Shown here in pieces: positions 11,146 through 25,900 of a stretch of 64,000 nucleotides of DNA (positions are counted from its first letter, which is position 1; every line of letters starts with the position of its first letter). The notes beneath the pieces are model-generated. The model was not told the origin of the DNA. It worked only from the letters and a program-made list of their open reading frames with translations, and ran no database searches. The stretch comes from Varroa destructor. Taxonomy: Eukaryota; Arthropoda; Arachnida; Mesostigmata; Varroidae. Location of the stretch: the NCBI RefSeq assembly GCF_002443255.2, contig NW_019211455.1, positions 39,187,014 to 39,251,013 on the forward strand. Reading direction: 5' to 3'. Made by a program: the position numbers and the translations under genes.

Positions 11146-14100
11146 GTAAAGATGTCTCGTACGCTGGCTTAGACTTGTGGAGGATTAGAAAGCAGAGTGT
11201 ATCTGCCTGGATTTGTTGGTACGTATAGCTCATAAGCTGGAAGTATTTGTGTTTTTGAGTACGATTTAGTCTGGCGCGAAAGAGCCGACAGATAATGGAA
11301 AAATGCCGCTGGGCAAATTTTGAACGAAGGAGATGGTGGCGAAAAGTGGATTGGGTATGAAATTGTTGCAAGCAATCGCTGGGTCAGAAAAATGTGAGAC
11401 TCTCGTGCAGAACCTTTGCACATTCTTAGAGGCAGACAGCGTAAACGAAATCAAAAGATTGGCTTTGTTGGACTATATAATAACCGTAGTAATAGAGAAA
11501 AGCATACATAAGTGTTTAACATCAATACGCCTCTCAGTGTTTATTGAATATTTCATGAAGTGACGATAGCCTTTCATATGAACTCATGCTAGATGACTAA
11601 GCTGGACACCAATTTGTAATGCATGAAAAAACTTCTCGACTTTTATTAACGATAAAAAATAGTACGAATATCATTTACAAACATTGTTTATCCGTGTTGT
11701 TTTGTATCGCGAACGCACAGTTATTCCAGCTCACTTCTACTGGTAGTTAGTTGTCCGGGCCCAATCTTATCCGGTCTTCTCATTCTTCTATTTTTGCTTC
11801 GAGATAGAGCCAGCCAGCCAGCCAACCAGCCGGAGTAGCGGGTGTGTGTGGAGTGGCCCCCAGCGGGCGCCCGCAGATACTCACTCTAGGGGTAGGGACT
11901 TGCTCTGCCTGTTTCGGTCTTCTTGTTCAGTTCGACGGTTCGTTCAATTGTTTTTCTCGTCTCTCGCGGCCTCTCGGCCATCAGCAGTCCTTTCACCCAA
12001 CGAGTGCGCAACACGAGGCTCTGCAGGACCATGACGACGAATGCCGCGACAAGGCAGCCGGTCGATTTCAGCTTCTTCCAGCCTCTTTAAGTGTCCTCCA
12101 ACAGTTTCGCAGAAAACAAAGCCGTTCCTAGTCTGAATATTGGTGATTTCTCGGTCCTTTGGCGCGACGGTGATCGCCGCAGTAACGGTAACCCTGGCCG
12201 ACGCCTTTTCAACAATGCGGACATGTAACAACTTAATTGACCCTTCCTATACCTCACTCACTACCTCTTTGCACTTTGCGTTTTCGCATTGATGACACTT
12301 GAGGACAGCTTGCAATATTCAGTCTCTCAAAATACCAAAGGCTGTACGGAACACCGTTTATTTTGGTGAATACAATTAGAAATAGTTTTTTCGGCGATGA
12401 GAGGCGTCAGTCTTTCATGCAGTACTGCTTTGTAGAACTTTCCTTGAAACTGTCCCGTGAATGGTATTCGTTTTTATGGCTTATCCATAAATTGAACTGT
12501 CATTACATTGAACCTTAGCTATTTGGTCAACTACTATTAAAAAAATTGCCTGACCTTGCGCTAAAAAAATCATTTTATTTGTAGGAAATATCCCTACTAT
12601 TTGAAGTACAGGGACTGAAAGTTTTTAGCTTGTGTAAAAAACTAAATTACGAACTTGCGTATGGCTCGTTACGAGCAGCCTTCGTCATCATGTCGCCCCG
12701 AATACGATGCCGTATCGAAGTACACGTGTGACGAACGTAATCTTCACGAATACATATTCTAGTTTAGTACGACTACTATAAAACAAGACGGGCTACACCA
12801 ATCATTTATCCGCTAGGGCTGTTGTGGCTGTCTGCTAATTCAGTAGTCTTCAAGAACACCAAATCCTCTACTCCTGTAAACGTATGCGTCTAAGCAGAGC
12901 TGGTCTGTTATAATCAGTCGAGAAATGGCGCTGGTTGATTTACTGGCTATCGAACCAAGCTACAGATGCGTCAGTGTATCGTCTGATGTCGTCGAAGAGG
13001 CTCAACAATACGCTGCGTGACACTCTACCGAAGGATATTGCAGATTCGTTTGCTAGACCCACAGTCGCGGACACCGCGCTGCCATCATCACAATCGTTGC
13101 CGTGGTAATCAAAGCGATAGCGGCAGCAGAACCACGCTAACTAAGGAAAGAGATACGTCGAATCGCTTAACGCTGTAGCGGCGTCTCGCAGAGACACCCA
13201 CGCAACTCGACAAGGACCAGCAGCAGAAACCGCAGATGGATTTCGTACGTTCAGTTATCTGTTCTGTTTCAATGGTGGCCATTTTGTAGACGATGCTGAG
13301 TCCAGCTGATATATAGGACCAACGCCGAACGAAGTAGTGAAAGAAAAAAGCGAGTCCGCCTTATATGGAGGCGTCGGCGGGAGTGACGGGCAAATGCATC
13401 GTGCAGCACGATCGAGCCTATAGACCAATTGGCTTTACGAACAGCGTACGCCAGACGATATTCGATAGCGCATTCAACGCAGCCCCGTTGATCGCGATTT
13501 GATCAGTGTAGCCAGGGACGCTTGTGTACGCGCGTTTCCATCTGAAAATCTGCATTACATTGCAATGTAACGTTTCACGATTGTCTGCTAAAGGCACGGC
13601 ATCAATTTAAATTCGATAACTTAACCCATACTGAGTCAACAATATTGACGAGACGCTCTTAGATACCTGTGTTAGATTTTTTTTTCCTTATTAGGAAAAC
13701 CTAAGAGGAAAATGTTGGTAACCTTTCGCTAATCTGTGCATACGATCGTTTCCGGCTCTAAGGAGATGTTTCAGTAGAACTATACTGATCTAAATTGTGT
13801 AGTTTTCAAGTTCAAACGACATAATGTATGCAATTAGAAGGACAGAATGGCATTAGAGTACGATAGCATACGCCGCTTCCTGTTCTTCCCATAGCTACAC
13901 AATATATGACATCTGGTCCTAGTAATGTTGACACAGTTCGAGCTATCATACACACATCGTGCAAGACACGAATTAGTATTTTTATACCTTCATCGGCATT
14001 AACGTACATTATTTTTTCATGCAAATAGGATTTGAGCTAACTTCAGACATCGGTACAAATGAAGGTGCCGAAAAAGCTGCGTCATATATTAAATGTATGC

Positions 14101-14845
14101 CATTGCAAAATACACTAAAAAGCCATATTTAGAAAAAAAACCATTGAAAAATGTTTCGTCTAAATAGATGATATCCAGAATTTTTGCTTTTAATTTAAAT
14201 AAAATATTTCTCTAGTTGCTTCCTTCATAAACGATAAAATCTTAGAAAAATAATAGCAAGGACGATAGTAAGTCTATAAAAATAAAGCAGTATAATAGCA
14301 AGTGAGTTGTTATCGGGTCACCACTCATGCGGACTGCTAGCATTAAGCCAAATAAGTTAAGCTATCGGAAAGCCCATGTAATGGAACCAGGGACAAACTA
14401 ATTCTGTGACTGAACATTTTTCTTTCTAGACATCTATTAATTTCACCGTAAAGCGGACTGGAAATTGGCCGACAACGTTAACGTATTTAACTTGCTTCAA
14501 GCAAGATAAAACGCTGCTGTGCGAAGATATTACATAGAAATGAAGAGCGCACTCCCTTAAATAGATAGTTCATAAAGCGTTCGCGCTTTGACTAACCGGA
14601 TATAGTTGTGCTGAAGAACAAAGTTGTGCCGTTCGGTCAAACTACGAAACCTTTATTCGTTACCGTAGATATATGACTACAGAACTTTAAACATTATCCT
14701 AATAACTTGTACTATAATTAAATCTAGGTTTTCTGAGGCGGAAATCGCCCGAACAGAGCACCGTAATAAGAACTGTGCTAAGTGACATATTCATACATTT
14801 TCATTACATAGATGAATTTCAGAGGGTTTCCTAAATCAAACAATG

Positions 14846-14848
<3 letters not shown>

Positions 14849-14899
<51 letters not shown>
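14849..14899. repeat. TA microsatellite, about 25 units
   Basis: Uninterrupted alternating TA dinucleotides in the intergenic region between the DUF389 gene and the downstream plus-strand exons. Confidence 0.95.
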
Positions 14900-14904
<5 letters not shown>

Positions 14905-17900
14905 TGGCTTGACCTCATTTAGAGTTACGTCCACTCCACTTGCCTGTAAGTAATTCAATAATAGGTAATAGAACTAGGCGAAACACACATGGGACAGATC
15001 TGCTGTGACTCAAATGATTATAAGCTCATCGATTTGATAGATTATATTGAGTAATAGCGTAGCAAAAATAAATTGCATTTATCGGATTTTAAGATAAGAG
15101 TTAAACCGGCTAACGGTTATTTCATAATGGACATTGGCTTTTAAATTGAGGCTTCATTTAGATATTTTTTTACTATTCTCCGCGCTCCGGTGGTATGTCG
15201 CTGGCTGCAGGCACGCTGCATTTAGCCCACGAAGGTCAGCTTTCAAAGACCGAGAAGAAGAGATCCATTGTTCCATGCCTGTCACATCGTAGCCACAAGC
15301 GATAGGTAACGACAAAAGATTCATCCAGTTACTTTCACTTGGTGGACGGGAGCCTTTTAGCTTTTCTCGGTCGGAGAATTATCACCTATAAATACCCTAG
15401 CACCAAAGGGCTTACAGGACACAGTTTGATCGTGCCTTATGAAGAAAAGCTGCGCAGCCTGGTAGCAGGCATCCATAACAGGCTCCGCCTGTACACTGAC
15501 ATCTGAACAACTGATGGCGGTATATATTCTGCTCGAAGTGTCAATAAAAGTGTGAGCTCAGAGGCGTTGCTTAGCAGGATCTACTAAAAGCCACATAAGG
15601 GCGAGGCTTGCCCGTCTAACAAATAAAGGTTTGCTTTCTGTATATGCGGTGCATACACGGTAGACTAGGTAATAGTATTGTTACATATTCCGAAGATGAA
15701 AATTCGGTGTGAGTCCTAAGCTATAGATGACGACGTGAAACGCGTATAAGCTTTGAATAATGGTTACTCAATGTGGATTACATGGAGAACAGAATAGAAG
15801 ATGGAAAAATACGATGGAAGTGTGTGAACGATTGAAACCTGTGTGAACGTAGCGTAGATACACAAACATTTGTATCGAATTAGTGTCTTGGCTAGCTTGT
15901 AGCAGACGACGTTTAGAGATATGACGTCGAAATAAACGCGTCCCACGTACTTTACTCTGTATTTACAAAATGTACAATATTACAATTTCAGTCGCACTCG
16001 ATTGTAAATCAGTACTGAAGTTCTCCTTCACGCGTATTCGGCAGGTTTAGCTCTTTCAGACTACCACTCACTGAAGTAGATTCGATGCTTACTCTCCTAA
16101 AAATAATTCTCAACAAGAAGATGATTCCCATTGTTTTGGCTCAAACAGTCGAGGACTGCTCGCTAGATCTCTTATAAACCCCGAACTAGCATTGACCAAG
16201 GCAGCAGATGACTACAATCTTCGCCTTGTATTACAAAATAAAATGGGCCATCGGTCAAAAGTGCTGAGAATGTATTACCATTATTGATACATAACATCAC
16301 ACCTGCTGTCAACGACGGGTTTTCCATCCCAGATCAGTGCTTCATCAACAGCCGATAATAGTTCACATTAAAACCTAAGTAGTTAATAGTAAACATGATG
16401 TCTGAAACTATAAGAGGCTCCTGACTGTAAAAAAGATTCAGTTAAACCAAACACTGAAGTAGTATAACGGAAACACGTAACAAACAGTGCTACATGTCTT
16501 AGACCTTGCGCTGCACGTACTACAGCACGCCAGAAAGCTACTACTTGAGACAAATCTATGAGCAAATAATAGCTACAAGTAGCGAGCATAGGAACCTTAC
16601 TATAATCAAATAGATAATGTCTTAGTTTTAGCGAAGTGCGTATATTATCGCCACAAGTTGCCATAGTAACTGAAGCTGGATACCTGTGTTATTATTACTT
16701 TTAATGTAATGCTAGTTGGAAAAACGACAACCTTCAACTTCGATGCGATGGCTTTCGCTTCGGCTAGACATATCGTTCGAACTGCTAAGATACGTTAGGG
16801 ATAGCCTCATAAGAAATAGAACGGAAAGTAAATGAAGTTTTTACGTATTACAAAGATAAGTGTTTAAGAGGAAAGGATAGGGTGTAAAATATATAGATGT
16901 GGCAAGTCGCAGGGTCGGTCGCTTAGAGTGGAAAAAATAGGGCTATGAAAACAGACAAGAGGAAGTTACTGTCGATAAGTTCTAAGTAGAACACGATGCT
17001 GTAGGTTAAATCATATTTGCGCGTGTATTAAGAAAAAAAAAAAGTGAAACGTTGAATTTATAGAGCGTTGCAATATCGTTTTATGTTGGAAAATCTGCAT
17101 ACGCTAGTCAGAAAGACAAAGAGGAGCAATAGGTATCGCATCGTAATCCTTGAAAGGCTGTCAAACCAACCTCAGCTAAAGAACAGACTGAACTATCGGT
17201 CTTTATTAAAACAATCCTAGTGCTTCTGACAGAAAGTGAAATATGTATGAATTAGGCTATGGTTTGTAACCTTTGTTAAACCAATTATCACATTAGACAT
17301 TTTCTAATGAGTATATAATATTACAAAAAAAAAAAACATTTCTGATAAAGCGATGTATTTTTCTCCTTACAATACATTTTCGTTGAACAATGATTCTTCT
17401 CGTTATATGCCTTAAAGGGCTCAAGTTCGTTTTTTAATCACGTAATAAGATCTAAAGGAGAAAAAGGACCGGACAAAAATCGTACGCAATTGTTTCAGCT
17501 TGAGCCTATAATCCCGTAATAACTATTCTCTATTTTCGAGTAAGACTATTGTCCGAAGAAGAGCGTTTACTCAAAACCGTTCCATGGCTCAGTAACACTT
17601 CATTCAAACTCCTTGACGGGTCGAGAGACCCACTGCATGAATGCTTGTTAATTAGATCTCGATTAGCCAATATGTAAATTTGCTCCTAGAGAACAGTTCG
17701 TTAAACTATTTTTTCTATTCAGGTAGCTTTATCTTAATTCTTTCAAACTAAGATCTTCCGTTGATCTATTCTGCTACGATCCAACAAATAAGGGCTTATT
17801 TTAGTCGATCAATTCATGTCAGATGTTAGTAGGGCTCGACAAATATTTGTTTTAGCGATGTTACCCACTGAGGTTAGGCGACGGGTGTCTGTGTCCGCTA

Positions 17901-20900
17901 TCAAAGGCAAGCACGTAACTTTCAGATATTGATGTATTACCATATCTTCACACATACTGATATCAGACTTGTTCCCAATTTAATCTTCTTTTCATGGACA
18001 AGTTGTTCAACAAGGATCTTGCCTGAACAAACATAAATAATGTCAACTTCCGATTCATTATGGTGTTTCAATTTGGCCATTTCTGCTGAGTGAACATAAC
18101 CATGTCAACGCTTGGGGCAATGCCTGAAGAACATTAAGAGGCGTTACGCCACATCTATCATCATTGCTCAGTAACCTGCAATCGAACAGGGTCAATGAGT
18201 TGTTGGGTTAAGTGCTTCTTCTTTACCAATGACTGCACATGGATCCTGATAATTCCTTCTGATAATTGCGGGCGAGTAAACAAACTATTTAGACTATTGC
18301 AGCATAATGGTGAAGCACTACGATCTGTTCAATATGGTTCCGTCTCCACACTATTGGAACTGAGCAGTGGGAATGAGGTGTGACTTCTTAGGCCTATTAA
18401 ATATGCATTTTCTGTTGCTGCGCATCAGTTCAAAAGTTTATTAATGATCCATTAGACTTTCGATGCCGATTATGTGTGTCCGACGAGATGTGTGCCCACA
18501 TAAATACGCTCGCGTTGCGGGCAAATCGCGTACATAGTTGATCACTAGCAAAAACCTCGATACGATCCAAGGGCAGTGGTATGCCCTTCGGCCGGCATAT
18601 CGTGTTCAGAAAGTCCTGTTGGTTTGTCTACTCGAAAGTCAAGTCGTTGTACCCTATGACTCGATTCCTGCAAGCCATTCTTTCAAATGTTCGAATACTT
18701 CATCCCGAAGCTAGAGACTGTCGCACAGAGGGACAACGAAGCCGTTATCGCTTCTTACGAGGTATTTGTTTGGATGCTAGGAAATATTTGACCGCAAAAA
18801 CAAAATAACTGCTAACGACATCAGAAGCTTTGCCCGCGCAAGTAAGAGAGGAACGATCATGGTGATTATGATGACAATATGTTGAAACGTTCAGCAGGCG
18901 TCTATCAGGGTGAGACACAAATTAAAACCATTGTAACGTGGCGTAAACCTGATAGAAAATCCTAAGTCGCTATGTGAAAAGTCTCGGTGGTACGCGAATA
19001 ACGCAACAGCGACTACTAGAACACCTCTATAAATAACAGAATACAAATAACGGCGTCGTCCTGTGCGGTTTCCAGTAGCGTTCGTGTTGTAGCTTTATGA
19101 GTCTAATCCTTCCGATTACGAAGACATTTTCTTCTTACGCGAAAGGTAGAATCATATACCACAGCTATCTAGAATAACTAGCTTCGTTTCAAACCAAACG
19201 ACCACTACAATGTACTCCGTCGTAGAAGTCATGCTGGCATCACCAACAGAATTTCATTTTTGAAGAGTATGATGGATAAAGTAAATGCGGTCTAAAAACA
19301 GAAACTCAGATGAAAACGATATAAATCGATTTTTTTTTTTTGCAATCACGATGAACTTCAATTGTACGAGCTATCCAAGAGACGAGTGAGATTACTGTTC
19401 TCCGAAGCGTTTTTTAAAATAGTTTTCGTGATGACTGAGCTGCTGTTCATGACCTGTTCTCACGCTATTCAACAGCTCGCTAAACGAATACCCAACAGTA
19501 GCATGACCTTTCCTTATCAGGAGGAAATCAAAAAAGATCTGTGTCAAAGCAGCATGCCAGATCTTTGTGAATGATCGCTATGAGAAGAAACGCCCTCGCA
19601 CAATCGCAGAAAATGTCGGCGCCTTATTTTAAACCTGAACGACCTAATAGTTGCACATTTACTTCAAATAGAGCGAACGAATTGATAAGTCCACGCTGTC
19701 CGACGAGTAACACTTGTACCGTTATTTGAGTTGTCACGTGCAGCCCGACATCTTATCAAAGATGTCCGCTAGTTCGTTGTCCATGTCGTACAGCTATTTA
19801 GATACAGATATTGCTAGTCTGGATCGTTTGTAGGCATATCCGCTTACTGGAAGCACTGAAGATCTGAACTTTCCGTTGGTGCGACGTTTATGTCAATGGA
19901 TGAACCTGAATCTGTGATGATTTGGCCTGCTCATTAGATTTGTTTTCTTGACCAGTAGCTCGGCGAAATGCGTGCTAATTCCGAATATCACTTCGCTTGA
20001 AGCTCGATACTGAAGATTTCGGAACGGACAGCTCCTCAGTCAGATAGGCTAATTTATTTCCCGATAGCTTACAAGTGAGTTTACTTCATTATTTATCCAG
20101 TATCATGTACTAGAGAACGATTCGTTTAAAAGAAATCGGATAGAATTCAACCTGTCTACTATCTACGTTCCCGGGCTCCAGCGATAATGAATGAGGCGAA
20201 CTAACGAGCTGGCCACGCACGTAATTTCGGCGAATTCGAATAGCGTAATGGAATTCTCGACATTTTCTACCGTAGGACGCTGTTGAGACATGACGATATG
20301 ATAAAGCAGACGACAACCACCTTTCTTCCTTGTAGAAATTGGCCCGCCAACATGAACAGTGTTGCATTGTAGAAGATGCCGCTGAAATCGGATACGACGA
20401 GATTGGTAACGCATCAGGAAAAGGCAGCACCGCGAGCGAGTTTAACGTCCGCACAATGAGAACGAACAACGGACAAACAAACGAACGAACGGACGGAAAT
20501 CGCCCGTGGCCGCTGACAGTCGCTAAGTCCGCCGCCTTATTAAATACAGCCACGATTTCGAGCGATCAGCCATTCTTGGTTTTTTTTTTTCATTATGTTT
20601 AGGTGGTGAGTTGTCCACCCGTGTTCTCCCTATCCAAACATTACAGTAAATACACGGAGTCAATTAACGATGGTAAAGAAAATATGGGAGCTTTAAGCAA
20701 AACGACTGCGGGCAAAGGATACTACACGTATCGTATCTGATCTGTCAATTGCTTAGTGACTATTCGCTCTGTAGATAGAAGCTGTCCAACGCTGCAATTC
20801 TAATATATACCGATCACAGTATTTAGTGTCTTCTCATTATATTAACGGGTTCATTATTAGCTTCCGTTGATTAAAGCTTTCATAGAGTGGGCAGTTGTCG

Positions 20901-22952
20901 GCTTTGTTTTTCTTTGCTTGTACCGTTAATGTGTATGAAAAGGAGCGATACGTGGGGTCATTAGCGTCCGGTCATTTGCCCTTCATCAGCCGGACGGGGC
21001 AGTCACGTGGCTATTTTTGATAGAGGAAACGACGCTAGCGACAATGTAATAGAGCAATAAAATGTTAGCGTTTGCATATGTTCTGGTCTATACGTGATAC
21101 AATTTATATTGAATTTGCTGCTTTTTACATATAAATGTGTGCAATGATTGATTATATACGCAGGTAATTTAATCTGCAGCTGGCCAGAAGCCTCGATGTT
21201 CCGTTCTCGAAACATGGCCACATATGCGAGAACATTTGAGAAATAGTTGTGTATGAATGCCCTAGATAAGACCGTTCGTTACGTGATTAGTGTCTCTTTT
21301 GTCTTAATTGTATAGCAGTGCTAATTGCTCCTGTGCCCCCGTGATTCCCACCAGAGCGACGACCAAAGATGACCGCGCTGTTTCGGCGGTGGGGAGCAAG
21401 AGATCGCAGGCGTGTGCAATCATATTCAATTAAGAAATTGCGCAAATACCGCCAGCGCTGTCGACTGCTAAAGTTAGCTTGATCTAACTAACGAAACCGG
21501 ATAGCTCTCTCCACCTAAGGTTGATTTTGGAGGGACACGATCGCTATTTAGCTGAACGCTGCTCAGCTGATTTGTTGTTAACCTACTCGGGTCAGAGAGC
21601 AATTACAGATGTCACAATGTCCTCGACAGATACCCTATATGACAATATGTATAATGCATTTCAGAAACAGGTGCTGATTTTGGTCTACCGAAAAATTAGG
21701 GCATGGTGGAAGAGCTTTCTCCTTCAAGGCTGCTTGTCTGCGATCGGCGCCATGACACATAAATCACTGCGCACCGATCGATCATTTTCATATTACGCTT
21801 CATCCAACACAGTCTGTTTACTGCAAAGATTTGTTAATAACTTTTGAACTGCTTCACGCTATATCAGCTCTAATATACATCGTTACTTGTTGTCCTAAAT
21901 AATATTTTACAAGACTTTTTATGATTGCAGCCCAATTGACCTGATGTTGGAAAAGTTCTTACAAAGTAGACAAGTCCTGTTGGCGAAGCAGCTATTGCCA
22001 AACAGCATAATCTGTGTCGTTTTGTATCGGCTAGTATTAACTTGCCATTTTAGACGACCTTCGAGGCAGCCAATTGAAGATTATCCATAGAATAGTGCGT
22101 CGGATACCCATCTGTTCTAACGAGTAATTATGAGATAATTAGATCTGGACCCTAACACTTTTAAATGTTTTAATCTGTATCGATCACGACTGCGTCTCAA
22201 GGTTAACTTGCAATATCCCTTTTAGGCATAGCTTTAGTTGGCTAGCAGCCCCGTAGAGGAGCTCCAAGCGGAGAACCAAGTGGAACGGTGTCCGGTCTCA
22301 AGGCTACACCAGAACACGTGGTGCTACGTTCAACAGGGAACACTACCGCTAGATTAGCAACATGTTGCGAGCATCAATGCGCAGAAAAGCAATTTACACT
22401 ACTAACCTAAGCATAAATAAGTTTAAGTCTCTACTATAGTGATAAACAGCTGACTCCCAGCTGTTGATTCCACGATAGCTACTGTTTCAACACCGTTCTG
22501 TAGCATTACTTTAAAGACCTATCAAAATGGGCAACTCGATATAATCAATGGCAAAGCAACAAACTTACGGACCTGTCAATACGTACCTCGCCTTTTTTCT
22601 CATTTTTCTTTTACCCTGGTTTTACCAGAGTGTAGAAGTGTATCCAAGCAAGCTTCGTTTCGAACCCAAACCAACTTATATATTTCTCAAGTTAGTAACC
22701 GTTCAAGTTCGGATTGCACCATACCCTATTAGGCTCCCGTTTCGATCTCGATAAATCTCAGCAGGGCAATATGTTTTTTATCTAAACATGTGATCTTTTG
22801 TTTTAATTCTTTCAGATGAGACTTCCACAAAAAAAAGTGTCTTTATCTGGACGGTAGATAGGTGGCGACACTGGTGACGTAAGGGGTTCGAGTCGCCCGC
22901 CCTCCGGGGTGGCCACTCCTTTTTACCGTTTTAGTTTCCACTGGTCGCGAAT

Positions 22953-25900
22953 ATGGCAAGACCATTGTTCGAGATTTGGCCGTTAGTGGTCGCATTCAGT
23001 CTCATTATAGCCCCATCAGCGACTGGTCAAAGTCAGTCGACTCATACTCCACGTAAGTCCCGCTATCATTTTGTCTAAACTATCTAAACGAGTCAGGCAA
23101 ATTCATCTAGGACAAGTACGCTTTACGCATATATCAATTATGTACATAGGCAAAACTAGGAACAAAGAGAACTGTAACGCCTAATAAATAGGCTTATTTT
23201 GTAAATACTCTCCATACCTTGGTTCATGTGGCGCCCTCTATCAGTCTCCACTCGCACTAATTTTCGATTTGTTCCTAAAGCGAAAACCGGCATTGCAATG
23301 TGCCAAATGCAATTTTTTCACCAAATGCTCTGTTTCGAAGCATCTAGACAATAAGAAGCGAGCAATAGTAATCGTTTGATGAGACTCGTGTAAAAAGGTT
23401 ACATATCCGTTTTTTTTTTTTATTATTTATTCATCTACGATAGCCTTTTGAATAAATCAAACGATTTCGCGCACTTTTTCAACAAACGACTAGGTAAAAA
23501 GGCTAGCAAACATTGTCTACAATTTCGCGCATGAATGCTTGACCTGATGTCGAGTGAAAAAAAGGGGCGCTAATTTTAAAAACGCAGATTTCACCCTGTC
23601 GTTCATCGTTAGATCTTAGATTCTTCGACTTCTCTGAATGATTTGACCATAAAAGCTTCTATTATATACAGGGATAGGTGCTTAGCAACTTTTGTTGCAG
23701 ACGTTTATGTCGAGAGGCAAACTATAGTGCCTATAGGGCACACTTTGCACACATGGAAACCTCACACGAAATCAATGAAACGAACAAATTTGGGACGGCT
23801 ATAATGAAATTATAGAAACTTTTGATAAGTGCATGCAGATGCAGTACTCAGTAGTTTTTTGGACATCAAGCATTCACGCTGTCACGTCATGCGGGCTTAA
23901 CGCTCCCATACACAATGCATCTTCACTGGCCCGTTTTAAGTCAGTGTCCTGGTTGAGACGAAAACTGTAGTTACATACTCCCTGATCTGCGCACGACGTC
24001 CGCCATTTCTTGAACGAACGTAAAGACGGGCTCCGTCTCAAAATGCAATGAAACAACTCAGTAAATTATCTGGGCAATCGGGAGAATCAAGGCAGAGTAA
24101 AGCAGATCTTGTAAATTAAATAATCCTTCTGGATATAATTATTTTCCTGATATAGGACATAAATTAGTTAGCATTTTTTGATTTAACATATTCAGAACAG
24201 TCAGGAATTGCTGGTTAGAACTTCGCCAACGACGTATGCCACACGACAGATGCGATCAAATAATGAAACTATATATATTCAGAATATTCAACTGTTTGTC
24301 ATAGATTTAAGAAGACAAATGATATACTTCTGCCAGACAGAGTGACTGTAAAATTATTCCACATTCAGCATAGCTCTGAAAATAATACTAGAACATATAG
24401 CAGCTTATTATACAGTTTTTTTTTTTTTTTTTTTTTCTAGATAAGAGATTCATAACGATACTATGCAATAAGAATCTAGATATTGTGAGAGTATAGCTGG
24501 TTAATTTATCAGCTCTTGCTAGGAATCCCTAAACATGGGTTGTCCTGACAACCAAGTGTCGACCTATTTAAATGTATAAATTTAAAGTCAGCTGCCGTTA
24601 TATATGGACTTCGTTTAAGCTATAGTTTCGATTGTTTATAGCTGAGAAAGCGCGATGGCAGCTGGAGACAGGAGTATCATCTGCTCATTGGAGGCCGAAC
24701 TCACGAGATTATGCAAGTATGTGCATACCGTCTAAGCGACACCGGCCGTAAACAGGACAGAAACAGTGACTTCCGCTAAATAGAAAAATAGTACATGTGC
24801 ATGAGGATGAATGCATGCCGCATGTTTAGGGTGGTTATTAGCGTCTGCTAGTATTTTTAAAGCTCTAAGGACGTCATCCAGGAGTTGTCGATTGCTTACT
24901 ATTAGGGTGCATGTAGCCTGCATTGTGGCAAAAGACAATGCCCCTCTCTTCCGATCGATTCTTTCAATGACTTTTTGTAATCTAGCTAGTTGCTGACAGC
25001 AAAAGTTTGTATTTATCGTTTGTCCAGTTTTCAACATAGCATTACGATCTTTGCCGTCTGTTTGGGCTTGGCCAGAGACTGTGGAGCACGTTTTTATTTA
25101 TTAGTCCTATTTGGACACATTGTTGCCGTGTATGAGTAACATTTCAGCACCCGGAATAGACTGCTTTAGAACTATCTTGATTTCGTTAAATCTCTGCAGA
25201 GTTTTGTTGACGAAGATGCTATGAAGTAATTTTCTTTGCGTCAAGTCTTATGGCAGCTAAACATGCCCTTAGTCCTTTAAAACTGTGAATATGTAGTCCT
25301 TTGGCAATATCATGGCCACTGGCTTGTCGGTCTTGCTTAACTTTTATAGTAATTTTATTAATTATTCTTGTAACTGGTCGAAAGCTGCGAGGAGCACCTT
25401 TCACATCGAAATTTCCAGAACGGAAGTTACAAAACTACCTTTGGGCTATTTCTTCCATGTTGCATCTTGACTATCATCAGCACGAACCTTTATGGGCCTG
25501 GGCAACATTCGTATTTTTACCGCAAGAAAATTGTAAAATATAACAAGGTTTTGCAGAAATTTCACTTATGTCCAGGGTGCTATAGATCAGGTCTGAATTC
25601 CAATAGCCTTAGCCCGTGTGCTACTGCTAAATCTCAGCGCTTCTATGACGCCAACATCAATCCGATACAGCCCATATTACCTGAGATACGTGACACTGAA
25701 GCCATCTAGCTACTTTCTCCGAAACCCATATAAACTTCGTTGAAATTAATCTGCCTATGGCGCTGTAACAGGGGCCCTCCACTAGACGAATAGGTTACAA
25801 TTACCGTATATATATATATATATATATACAACCGTAATTAGTTTACGTGTAGCCTCTTAACAACAAAGGGCACGTCCTTAAACGTGGGGCAAATTCGTAA

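Larger units (their letters stand above)
10475..22934. other. Long intergenic region without a supportable gene
   Basis: About 12.5 kb with only short, unrecognised open frames. It holds GC-richer patches at about 10.69-10.96, 11.80-12.23 and 13.0-13.5 kb, a short CCAG-type tandem at 11808-11832, and a TA microsatellite at 14849-14899. An overlapping pair of open frames on both strands at 20110-20602 runs through a GAAC-type simple repeat and has no recognisable domain. If the downstream gene has an untranslated first exon (its ATG exon is preceded by a good acceptor), that exon should lie in this region. Confidence 0.4.

Noticed and set aside
20110..20602. 147-codon minus-strand and 87-codon plus-strand overlapping frames
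   Set aside because: Both run through a GAAC-type simple repeat, have no recognisable domain, and lack convincing splice or start context.
22860..22915. tRNA-like text (GGTTCGAGTC, resembling a T-loop / B box)
   Set aside because: The flanking stem does not pair properly, and I find no matching acceptor or anticodon arms upstream.
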